A DNA stretch of 64,000 nucleotides from an uncultured Victivallales bacterium (GTDB lineage: Bacteria > Verrucomicrobiota > Lentisphaeria > Victivallales > UBA1829). The position numbers and the translations under genes are program-made. Location of the stretch: the NCBI GenBank assembly GCA_944390735.1, contig CALXRL010000001.1, forward strand, positions 41,911 through 105,910, in the 5' to 3' direction. This document shows positions 1 to 7,634 of this stretch, piece after piece. Each line of letters opens with the position of its first letter. Position 1 is the stretch's first letter. The notes under the pieces were generated by a model that was not told the DNA's origin, did not search any database, and worked only from the letters and a program-made list of their open reading frames with translations.

Positions 1-762
1 TTTTTTCTTGTCGGCGGATTCGTCCTTTTTCTCATCCTCGAGTTCGGTGAGATCTTCATCCTCCTGAACCTTGTAGGCCTCCTGATCGTCGATCTCCTCG
101 GTCAGAACGTCATCGGTGGTCGGTTCGGGATCGTCCTCGTAAGGAGGAAGATCGGCGAATTCGTCATCGGGTTTCGGAGGCGGAATGACGAAATCGTCGT
201 CATCGTCGTCCTGTTTCTTTCCGGAGTTTCCGGCCGGAGGAGTCGTTTTTCCCGGAACGGGGAGTGCGGAATTTTTCTTCTCTTTTTCCTTCTTCTCCGT
301 TTTTTTCGCGGAGACGACTTCCTTCTTCTTTTCCTGCACCGGTTCCGCCTTCGGCGTTTTTTCCGTTTTCTGGGACTTCTTCTTTTCCTGCACCGGTTCC
401 GCCTTCGGCGTTTTTTCCGTCTTTTCGATCTTCTTTTTTTCCTGCACCGGTTCCGCCTTCAGGGGTTTTTCCGTGCTTTTTGCCGGTTTCTCCGCGGCGG
501 TTTTCTTTTTCGAATCTTTCGCAGGGGCCGCGGGAACGGGAGCCGGGACTTTCTTGACCGTCAATTTTTTTTCCGTCGGTGACGATTTCTTTTCCGCACG
601 ATCATCTTTTTTTTCGCTCTTCTTTGCAGCGGAAGAGACCTCAGAAGCGACTTTTGCGCTCTTTTTTGCTTGGGAAACAGATTTTTCAGCAATTTTTACT
701 GAAGACTTTTCGTCTTTGCCCTTGACATTTGGGCTTTTATCTTTTCTATTTTTCCCTGACAT
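1..762 (-). CDS. Lys/Ala/Pro-rich and acidic low-complexity protein, N-terminal part (cut by window edge)
   Basis: The minus strand is open from an ATG at 762 to the window edge, giving 254 codons with no stop. Residues 1 to about 170 are very rich in Lys, Ala, Pro and Glu and include an 18-residue unit (EPVQEKKK...EKTPKA) repeated in tandem. The rest is acidic: a run of six Asp is followed by FVIPPPKPDDEF and a Glu/Asp-rich stretch. No folded domain is visible in this part, so it looks like a disordered leader of a larger protein whose body lies outside the window. Large housekeeping proteins of this phylum, such as the primary sigma factor or IF-2, can have such leaders, but nothing here proves either. 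No good ribosome binding site precedes the ATG. It is divergent from mfd. The opposite strand is also open but reads as Phe/Ser homopolymers and is rejected. Confidence 0.6.
   Translation of the reverse strand, partial: MSGKNRKDKSPNVKGKDEKSSVKIAEKSVSQAKKSAKVASEVSSAAKKSEKKDDRAEKKSSPTEKKLTVKKVPAPVPAAPAKDSKKKTAAEKPAKSTEKPLKAEPVQEKKKIEKTEKTPKAEPVQEKKKSQKTEKTPKAEPVQEKKKEVVSAKKTEKKEKEKKNSALPVPGKTTPPAGNSGKKQDDDDDDFVIPPPKPDDEFADLPPYEDDPEPTTDDVLTEEIDDQEAYKVQEDEDLTELEDEKKDESADKKK
333..460. repeat. 54-bp in-frame tandem repeat inside the Lys/Pro-rich gene
   Basis: The 20-mer cctgcaccggttccgccttc occurs exactly at 333-352, 387-406 and 441-460, a constant 54-bp period. In the minus-strand reading frame each unit is 18 residues (EPVQEKKK, a variable pair, then KTEKTPKA), so copy number can change without a frameshift. 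Differences between copies are concentrated in the linker between cores. Confidence 0.85.
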
Positions 763-786
763 GATTTCGCTTTTGTTGTTGGGTTT

Positions 787-808
787 ACCGGAATGTGAAA
801 ATTCCGGT
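787..808. other. Perfect 8-bp inverted repeat between divergent genes
   Basis: ACCGGAAT at 787-794 and ATTCCGGT at 801-808 flank a 6-base spacer. The repeat lies in the 87-bp gap between the ATG of the leftward Lys-rich gene and mfd. It could be an operator or a hairpin in the leftward 5' leader. No T-run follows on either strand, so it is not a standard terminator. A weak -10 for mfd (TACTAT, 835-840) lies downstream. Confidence 0.4.
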
Positions 809-849
809 GGTTTCTTCAAACAAATACAGTTGGATACTATACACGAAAG

Positions 850-3800
850 ATGCAGAAAAGTAAAGAGGAAAACGAAAAATTTTTGAAAAATATTTTTCTG
901 AGACATCTTGGAGAGCTTCCGGACGCCTCGAAAAAAATTTTTCCGGTTGATGAAGACACCGCCGCACTGGAGGCCCTGAGAGTCTATCGATCTTTCTCCG
1001 GCGGGCGGCGGGCGCTTCTTGCCGCGCCCTCCTATGGCATTGCGGAGCAGCTGCACCATGAAATCGGGATCTGGGCGGCCGCGGCGGGCTTGAAACTTTC
1101 AAGCTGTCTGCTGCCGGAGGGCTCCTGGCGGGATACCGTCACGCTCGATGACGAGGCGGAACGCGCCGAAGCACTGGCGCTGGCGGCCGGGGAGAATCCG
1201 CCGGATCTCTTCATCGGTTCCGTGCTGGCGTTTCTGTCGCCGGCCCCCAATCCCCGCGAGTTCTGCGGGTCGGAGATGATTCTTCACCGCGATGCTGTCG
1301 TCCCGATGGGCGCTCTGATTGAAAAACTCGTCGCCCTCGGATACGATGACGAACCGGAGGCAGTGGCGATGGGGGAATTCTCCCGGCGCGGCGGCATTCT
1401 GGACATCTACTCCCCGGGGATGCGCTATCCGGTCCGGCTGGAGTTCTTCGGCGATCAGATTGAATCCATGCGGGAGTATTCGCCGGATTCGGGACGTTCG
1501 CTGCGCGAAATCGACGTCTGCCGGGTCATTGCGCGGTCGGGATGCGAATCCGTCGAGGGGGGGGAGTACTTCGACTTCTCCGATTACGCCGGAGAGCGGT
1601 TCACCATTCTCTATTCGCCGGAAGCGTGTCTGGATGCTCTCCGCAAATACGGCGGAATCCATGCCGAGGAGCACTGGAAATCGTTTCTGGAGAAACAGGG
1701 GCCCGTCTATGAGCTGGCGTCCGAGATCGAATGTGCCGAACGGGGAATCCCGGTGGAACGCGACTGCATCGGAGTCTCTCCGGCGCTCCGGGCGTCCGCG
1801 GAGGAGAGCGCGGAGGCGGTGACGGAACTTTCCCGGCGTCTTTCCGTGGATTTCGTCTCCCGCTCCCTGGATTCGGGCATGCACGTGGTGCTCGCCGCGG
1901 CAAAGGAGTCCGATGCCGAACATATTGCCGAATGGCTTCGGGAGAACCGGCTTGCGGGGCGTGCGCATCTGTCGGTCCGGAAGCTGTTCATTCCCTGCGG
2001 GATCCTTCTTCCGAAGCAGAAAATGGTTTTTCTGACCGAACGGGAGCTGTTTCCCGCCGTGCTGCGCGGAAAGGAGAGGGTCCGGCCGGAGAGCTCGCCG
2101 GAGGAGGATGTCGCCAGAGCGTCCGCCGGAGAACTCGAAAACATGGCGGATATCGAGGTGGGCGATCTGACCGTGCATCTCAACTACGGTCTCTGCCGCT
2201 ACCGGGGACTGAAAAACATCCGCAGCGGCGGAAGCTCCATCGAGTCCCTGGTGCTGGAATTCGATGATGACGCCATGCTCTATGTGCCGGTCTGGCAGGC
2301 TCATCTGGTTTCCCGGTATGTGGGATCGCATGTGAAGGGGGCGCAGCTTTCGAAGCTGGGGTCTTCCCGATGGGCCAAGGCCCGCGAGGAGGCGGCCTCT
2401 TCCGCGCGGAATCTCGCCTGTGAAATGCTTCGGATGCAGGCGATCCGGAAGTCCGCGCCGGGTCTCCCGTTCCCCAGGGACGGATACGATCAGAAGCTCT
2501 TTGAGGACTCCTTCCCCTTCGATGAGACCGACGGACAGCGGAAGGCCATTGAAGAGATCAAACATGACATGGAGTCGGATCGTCCGATGGACCGTCTGCT
2601 CTGCGGCGATGTCGGCTACGGCAAGACGGAGGTCGCAATGCGCGCCGCGTTCAAATGCGCGGTGTCCGGCAAGCAGGTCGCGATTCTCGTTCCGACAACC
2701 GTTCTCGCCCAGCAGCACTATCTGAGTTTCACGGAACGCTTTGCCGAATATCCGATCGTGATTGAAACCCTGACCCGGCTGAAAATGGGGAAGGCGAGAA
2801 GTCAGCTTCTGGCCCGTCTCGCGGAGGGCTCGGTCGACATCATCATCGGAACCCACTCCCTGATCGGAGCGGATGTGAAGTTCCACGATCTCGGGCTGGT
2901 CATCATCGACGAGGAACAGCGCTTCGGCGTGGAACACAAGGAGAAGCTCAAGGCGGTCCGCACCACCGTGGATGTGCTGACCATGACGGCAACGCCGATT
3001 CCCAGAACCCTGCACATGGCGATGTCCGGACTGCGGGACCTGAGCGCGATCACAACGGCTCCGGTGAAGCGTCTGCCGGTTCATACCGTGGTCGCCCAGC
3101 AGGAGGATGCTCTTGTCGCGGCCGCGCTTGCCCGGGAGCTCGGACGCGGCGGACAGGTCTTTTACATTCACAACCGCGTGAATTCCATTGAAAAGTGTGC
3201 CGATCGAGTCCGGTGTCTGGCTCCGGACGCCCGTGTCGCCGTGGCGCACGGACAGATGCGGGGGGTGCAGCTGGAGAACATCATGCAGCAGTTCATCGAG
3301 GGCGGAATCGACATTCTCGTCTGCACCACCATCATCGAGTCGGGAATCGACATTCCCAACGCGAACACCATGATTATCGAGCGCGCGGACACCTTCGGTC
3401 TGGCGGAACTGCATCAGCTTCGCGGCCGGGTCGGCCGCTGGAACCGCCAGGCCTACGCCTATCTTCTTCTGCCGCCGACCGGGGTCATGACCACCGATGC
3501 CCGCAGAAGAATGGCGGCCATCCGGCGGTATACGCATCTGGGGTCGGGATTCCAGCTGGCGATTCGCGATCTGGAGATCCGCGGTGCCGGAAACATCATC
3601 GGCGCGGAACAGAGCGGACATGTGGATGCCATCGGTTTTCACCTCTACTGTCAGCTTCTGAAGGAGGCGGCGAATTCCCTGCGGGGAGTCAAGTCGCCGA
3701 AACTGGTCGAGTGCGATTTGAATCTTGATTTCCTGGAGTTCGCGCTGAAGGCGAAGGAGCCGCGCATTTCCGCCGGCATTCCGCCCTCCTATATCGAGGA

Positions 3801-4134
3801 CGACCGGCTCCGTCTGTCCGCCTACCGGAGACTCGCCTATCTTTCCGATCTGGAATCGCTCGACGATTATGCCGCGGAACTGGTCGACAAATACGGACCG
3901 ATGCCTCCCGGCGTGGTGAATTTTCTGAAAACGGTCCGTCTCCGCATCCTCGGGAGCCGGGCCGGATTCCACGCCATCTCCTGTCGCGACGGGAAAATCT
4001 TTCTGGAGAAAAACAATGAACTCTACCGTCAGGATGGAAAACTGCCGAAGGTGCCCGCCAATTATCCTCCCGACGAGACGCTGGACGCCCTGATCCGTCT
4101 TCTGACACTGATTCTGGAGGGGCGCCGCTGGTAG
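850..4134 (+). CDS. mfd: Transcription-repair coupling factor Mfd
   Basis: A 1094-residue protein that removes RNA polymerase stalled at DNA lesions and recruits UvrA. The order of domains fits Mfd: a UvrB-like N-terminal half, a CarD-like RNA polymerase interaction domain near residues 434-480 (VGDLTVHLNYGLCRYRGL), then RecG-like translocase motors. Walker A is GDVGYGKTEVA near residue 586, the DEEQ box with RFGVEHKE is near 688, motif III is TMTATPIPRTLHMA, and motif VI is GRVGRWNRQAYAYLLLP near 860. The C-terminal regulatory domain is present. The length is slightly below the usual 1100-1180 residues. The ATG at 850 is the first in frame and sits only about 10 bases below a possible -10 (TACTAT), so the leader is short or absent. 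Large antisense frames over this gene are composition artefacts. Confidence 0.97.
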   Translation: MQKSKEENEKFLKNIFLRHLGELPDASKKIFPVDEDTAALEALRVYRSFSGGRRALLAAPSYGIAEQLHHEIGIWAAAAGLKLSSCLLPEGSWRDTVTLDDEAERAEALALAAGENPPDLFIGSVLAFLSPAPNPREFCGSEMILHRDAVVPMGALIEKLVALGYDDEPEAVAMGEFSRRGGILDIYSPGMRYPVRLEFFGDQIESMREYSPDSGRSLREIDVCRVIARSGCESVEGGEYFDFSDYAGERFTILYSPEACLDALRKYGGIHAEEHWKSFLEKQGPVYELASEIECAERGIPVERDCIGVSPALRASAEESAEAVTELSRRLSVDFVSRSLDSGMHVVLAAAKESDAEHIAEWLRENRLAGRAHLSVRKLFIPCGILLPKQKMVFLTERELFPAVLRGKERVRPESSPEEDVARASAGELENMADIEVGDLTVHLNYGLCRYRGLKNIRSGGSSIESLVLEFDDDAMLYVPVWQAHLVSRYVGSHVKGAQLSKLGSSRWAKAREEAASSARNLACEMLRMQAIRKSAPGLPFPRDGYDQKLFEDSFPFDETDGQRKAIEEIKHDMESDRPMDRLLCGDVGYGKTEVAMRAAFKCAVSGKQVAILVPTTVLAQQHYLSFTERFAEYPIVIETLTRLKMGKARSQLLARLAEGSVDIIIGTHSLIGADVKFHDLGLVIIDEEQRFGVEHKEKLKAVRTTVDVLTMTATPIPRTLHMAMSGLRDLSAITTAPVKRLPVHTVVAQQEDALVAAALARELGRGGQVFYIHNRVNSIEKCADRVRCLAPDARVAVAHGQMRGVQLENIMQQFIEGGIDILVCTTIIESGIDIPNANTMIIERADTFGLAELHQLRGRVGRWNRQAYAYLLLPPTGVMTTDARRRMAAIRRYTHLGSGFQLAIRDLEIRGAGNIIGAEQSGHVDAIGFHLYCQLLKEAANSLRGVKSPKLVECDLNLDFLEFALKAKEPRISAGIPPSYIEDDRLRLSAYRRLAYLSDLESLDDYAAELVDKYGPMPPGVVNFLKTVRLRILGSRAGFHAISCRDGKIFLEKNNELYRQDGKLPKVPANYPPDETLDALIRLLTLILEGRRW

Positions 4135-4279
4135 GTTCCGCTCTTCGATGCGGCCGTCCCGAACCGGAGAGGGACCGCAGCCGCGGGAAATGCGCCGTTG
4201 TTCCGCAGAGAACCGCCGGAAAGGAACGGTTCCGGCAGCGGGGAAATTCCGGTCCGGAATTCGCCGGAGCGGAAAAAAC

Positions 4280-4870
4280 TTACTCCTTGTCCGCTGTCAG
4301 AGTGATCCTGCCGATATAAAGTTCCCCCTTTCCGCGCGTGCGGACAAAGTCGATGCAGAAACCGAAGAATTTTGCCGGATAGTTGATCTTCCCATTGGCG
4401 TTTCTTCCCCAGGTCCGGATATCCGGATCGTTGCTCAGATCCTCGGCATTGATGGGGAACTGGAAGGTCTGCCAGCCCATGGGGAGGTCATCGAACCGCA
4501 GGATCCGACGGAACTGGAAGATCTCCACCTGACGGTCGATCAGACGGATGTGAAAATTGCCGGAGAACGAATTCCTCGTCAGATAGACTTCCACATTGAC
4601 CACGGCTTTTTTGAATTCCGGAATGTCGATTCCGGGATCGAAGAAGAATTCCAGCTTGTTGGCGTCGGAATTGTTCCAGGTCAGTTTCAGGGCGGGTTTT
4701 CCATCCGGAGCGGTTGTGATGTCGGCCGCCTGTTTCCGCAGGGCGCTGGCGACAAGGGAGATCGCCGGAACTGGCTTCGCCGGATTGAGAATTTCCAGCG
4801 CCGCCGCCGTGATGGAATGAAAACCGAGCAGAAACGACAGAAAAAACACAATCCCGGATTTGGAACGCAT
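4280..4870 (-). CDS. Secreted protein of unknown function, possibly a beta-sandwich/carbohydrate-binding fold
   Basis: A 196-residue protein with an N-terminal signal peptide (MRSKSGIVFFLSFLLGFHSITAAA). The mature part alternates short hydrophobic strands (LKLTWNNSDANKLEFFFD, VVNVEVYLT, NFHIRLID, WQTFQFPI), which suggests a jelly-roll or beta-sandwich domain of the sort used for carbohydrate binding. I do not recognise a named family. The ATG at 4870 is preferred over one at 4879 because AAGGA then lies 8 bases upstream; it would abut the earlier ATG. It sits 125 bp downstream of the PAS sensor on the same strand and converges on mfd. A weak promoter (TTGTAA-17-TAAGTT) may lie in that gap. 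Confidence 0.7.
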   Translation of the reverse strand: MRSKSGIVFFLSFLLGFHSITAAALEILNPAKPVPAISLVASALRKQAADITTAPDGKPALKLTWNNSDANKLEFFFDPGIDIPEFKKAVVNVEVYLTRNSFSGNFHIRLIDRQVEIFQFRRILRFDDLPMGWQTFQFPINAEDLSNDPDIRTWGRNANGKINYPAKFFGFCIDFVRTRGKGELYIGRITLTADKE

Positions 4871-4995
4871 ACGGCACATCCTTTCTGGTGAGTTTTGAGA
4901 TAACTTACATTCCCCGTGGAGAAATTACAAAAGGGAAAGGCCGCTTTTTTTTGGATTTTTGCGGAATTTTTCCGGAAGGAGGCGCTGCGCGTTTC

Positions 4996-7323
4996 TTATC
5001 CCAGGGAGCTTCCCTGCACACGGAAGGTGGTGATGTCGCGGGCGATGCCGCCTGCGGCATAGAGGATGCCGTCCTTGCGGATCGGATAGAGCGCAACCAT
5101 AATCAGACTGGTCCCGTCGGCTTTTTTGAGGGTGTGCTGGAACGAGAGCTGATGGCTGCCGGCAAACAGGTTCCCGAGCATCTGCATGTACAGTGCCGTG
5201 ACAGCCGGATCGTAGACGTCGCGAAGGTGAACGGGCGGCGTGTTTTCCCGGCTTCCCCAGGGAATGCGGCTGCTGTTGGAGTAGAGGAAGAAGCCGTGGA
5301 CATCGAGCATGAAGATATGCTCGGTGGTGCTTTCGACGAGTGCGCGGTACATCCGTTCGCGTTCCTTGAGCGCATTGATTTCAAGGAGTTCACGGGTCTG
5401 GTCGGTGATGGTCCAGACGACTCCGCTGTCGGGCAGTCCGGGAGCCGCCCCGCGATTCTGGAAACAGCGGCCGGCGATTTTGAACACGGCCTGCGAACCG
5501 TTTTTGCGTCTCAGGCGGATCTCGGGATTTTCATAGATGCGTCCCTCGGAGAAGGTGCGGGAGAGCTGATCGAGAAACGCCTGCTCGACTCCGCCCGCAG
5601 GGTAGATGGCGTCGATTCCGAGTTTCCGGAGATCATCGAGAGTGTACCAGAGCATCCGGGTGATGGTTGCGTTGGCGTCGACCACGTTGCGGTTCATGTC
5701 CGCGACGATGATTCCCGCCGTGTTGTTGTGAAAGACCGTGTCCCGCCAGGAGGTCTGGCGCAGCAGCTGAATCTGCAGCTTCTTCTGCAGCAGATAGATC
5801 CCGATGGCGCAGAGGGTCAGCGCCCAGAGCAGCAGCAGGAAGAATTGTCCGATCAGGTGGAAAAAGACCGGCTGGAGCGTGGGAATTCCGAGCACCAGCC
5901 GCCAGCCCGGCGTCGTGAGGAAATCGCAGGAGCGTTCCGTGAAGATGAGACCGTTGGTATAGCGATCCCGTTCGAGTTCCCCTTCCATGCAGAACCAGCG
6001 CAGTCCGTGTTCCCATTGGATGCGTTTGGAGGTGATCCGGTCGGTATTGGTGAAGAATACGGTGTTTTCCGGAGAGATGAGTGCCGCGTAGCTGTTGTTG
6101 AATTTATCCAGGGCGAACCGGATGTTTCTCCGGGCGACCGCGACGCCGACGGGGGTCCCGTCGGCATTGTCCACCCGGACGGCCGCAAAGATTCCGGGAA
6201 GACCGGAGATGGTGTCGGGTGCGATGGTCCGGGAGGAACCGCTGCGCATCGCCTGATGGAAGTATTCGGCAAACGAGATGTCCTGTCCGGTGGGATTGTA
6301 GATCATTGACGACTTGTTGGAGGAATCCACGCAGATGCCTTTGGTATTCAGAAGGAAACAGACAATCTGGAGTTTGGAGGTGATGAAATTTTCCAGAACG
6401 GTTTCCTCTCCGGGGCGCGCCGCATTGATCTCCCCCTCTTCAAGAATTTTGCGGACGGCGGGATTTCGGGCCATCTCCTCCGCATACTGTTCCACCCGGT
6501 TGATGCTCACAATCAGATCCTTCATCAGCAGTTCCGCGTTGTTCCGGACCCGGAGGTACGCCACCTCCTCGCCGTAGAGCTGGAACCAGCCGGGAAGAAC
6601 GGCTCCGAGAACGGCGAAAAGCAGAAATGCCGCTGGAATCAGCGAGCAGATGAAAATCCGGGTTCTCCGGGAGGGAAAGGGAATGGTCCGGATCGTCTGG
6701 AAGAAACAGGCGGAGCATGCCAGAGTGCAGAACAGCGAAAAGGACAGAAGAATGATTCCCGTCTCCTGGTTGAACTGGAAATCCTGCGGCAGTCCGCGGA
6801 GACGCAGCAGATAGGTGAAAAGAATCGCCGCTCCGTTGCCGACATGAAAGACCGAGGCGATCTTGAATGCCGCCTCCAAATTCGCATACCGGTTGCCCGT
6901 GCGCCAGAGCATGACCGCCGAAAAGGGCAGAAACGGCAGGGCGATGAGTCCCAGCGAGAGAATTTCCCCTCCGTTCCGTCCCCTTGTCAGAAAGAGCGTC
7001 AGGAGAAAGAGGATCAGGAGCACCGCGTGCCAGAAGAGCTTGACCTTCCTTCGGCAGTCCAGCGCGCTGAACGTGAACTCCGCCAGGAAGAAGAAGGCCG
7101 CCACCTGCGCGGAAAAGCGGGTCAGGCCCGCCCAGAAGGCCAGCTGCGGAATCGCCGAAAAAAGTCCTGCGAGAAAGGAAAGTCCCAGCAGTCCCGAATA
7201 GCAGAGAAAAGGCGTAAAGCGTTTCCGGTCGACGTTGATTGCCGCAAGGAACAGCGTCCCTCCCTGAAGAAACAGGGCCATTGCCAGAAGCAGATAGAGA
7301 TAACTGGAGAGCTGATTGTTCAT
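4996..7323 (-). CDS. Multi-pass membrane sensor with extracytoplasmic sensor domain and two PAS domains, no output domain
   Basis: A 775-residue protein. Residues 1 to about 260 hold roughly eight hydrophobic segments, starting MNNQLSSYLYLLLAMALFL, like an MASE-type membrane sensor. About 265-500 is a soluble, likely periplasmic, sensor region of dCache type (NTKGICVDSSNKSS, then a PTGQDISFAEYFHQAM stretch). A further membrane segment follows (IGQFFLLLLWALTLCAIGIYLL). Two PAS/PAC domains follow: one opens FHNNTAGIIVADMNRNVVDAN, the other LVESTTEHIFMLDVHGFFLYSN, with PAC endings ITDQTRE and GIARDITTF. The protein stops right after the second PAC, so there is no histidine kinase, GGDEF, EAL, HTH or methyl-accepting domain, and the next leftward gene is unrelated. 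Signalling would need a partner protein. The ATG at 7323 is the first in frame. Confidence 0.85.
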   Translation of the reverse strand: MNNQLSSYLYLLLAMALFLQGGTLFLAAINVDRKRFTPFLCYSGLLGLSFLAGLFSAIPQLAFWAGLTRFSAQVAAFFFLAEFTFSALDCRRKVKLFWHAVLLILFLLTLFLTRGRNGGEILSLGLIALPFLPFSAVMLWRTGNRYANLEAAFKIASVFHVGNGAAILFTYLLRLRGLPQDFQFNQETGIILLSFSLFCTLACSACFFQTIRTIPFPSRRTRIFICSLIPAAFLLFAVLGAVLPGWFQLYGEEVAYLRVRNNAELLMKDLIVSINRVEQYAEEMARNPAVRKILEEGEINAARPGEETVLENFITSKLQIVCFLLNTKGICVDSSNKSSMIYNPTGQDISFAEYFHQAMRSGSSRTIAPDTISGLPGIFAAVRVDNADGTPVGVAVARRNIRFALDKFNNSYAALISPENTVFFTNTDRITSKRIQWEHGLRWFCMEGELERDRYTNGLIFTERSCDFLTTPGWRLVLGIPTLQPVFFHLIGQFFLLLLWALTLCAIGIYLLQKKLQIQLLRQTSWRDTVFHNNTAGIIVADMNRNVVDANATITRMLWYTLDDLRKLGIDAIYPAGGVEQAFLDQLSRTFSEGRIYENPEIRLRRKNGSQAVFKIAGRCFQNRGAAPGLPDSGVVWTITDQTRELLEINALKERERMYRALVESTTEHIFMLDVHGFFLYSNSSRIPWGSRENTPPVHLRDVYDPAVTALYMQMLGNLFAGSHQLSFQHTLKKADGTSLIMVALYPIRKDGILYAAGGIARDITTFRVQGSSLG

Positions 7324-7634
7324 GGCCCCTTGTTCCTTATGTTGTCCGACGATTCCCCTTTCAATTTACTGGCAAATGGGGAAATGTTCCACAAAAAAAA
7401 GGAAAAAAAACAGGAAAAAAAATTCAAACATCCCCTTTTTTCCGTGTTTTTGCATTTGTAATTCGATGGAATCCGGTATATGATTACTGTATTGCCGCCG
7501 GAAGAATCGCTCGGGAAATCCGGACCCTGCGGCCGACAGAACTGAAAAAAGAAAAGAAATCAGATAGAAAAATGGTCCGCTCCGGAGGAGTTTCCACCGG
7601 ATCGGGACAAAACAACAAAAAGGACCGTTTTGGA
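7324..7634. other. Divergent intergenic region with long A/T tracts
   Basis: This 311-bp gap separates the leftward PAS sensor gene from the rightward SPFH operon. It contains purine-rich A-tracts at about 7384-7435 and a candidate rightward promoter at 7456-7484. The rightward reading frame stays open through part of it, but there is no ribosome binding site for an earlier start and the composition differs from coding sequence. No RNA gene is seen. Confidence 0.5.
7456..7484 (+). promoter_or_regulatory. Candidate sigma-70 promoter of the SPFH/metal ATPase/ABC operon
   Basis: TTGTAA (7456-7461) and TATGAT (7479-7484) are separated by exactly 17 bp. Transcription would start near 7491 and leave a leader of about 145 bases before the ATG at 7635. 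It is the best promoter match in the gap. Confidence 0.45.

Noticed and set aside
185..886. Phe/Ser-rich plus-strand frame at the left end
   Set aside because: It is the mirror of the Lys/Glu-rich minus-strand gene; homopolymeric Phe and Ser with no start signal is not a plausible protein.
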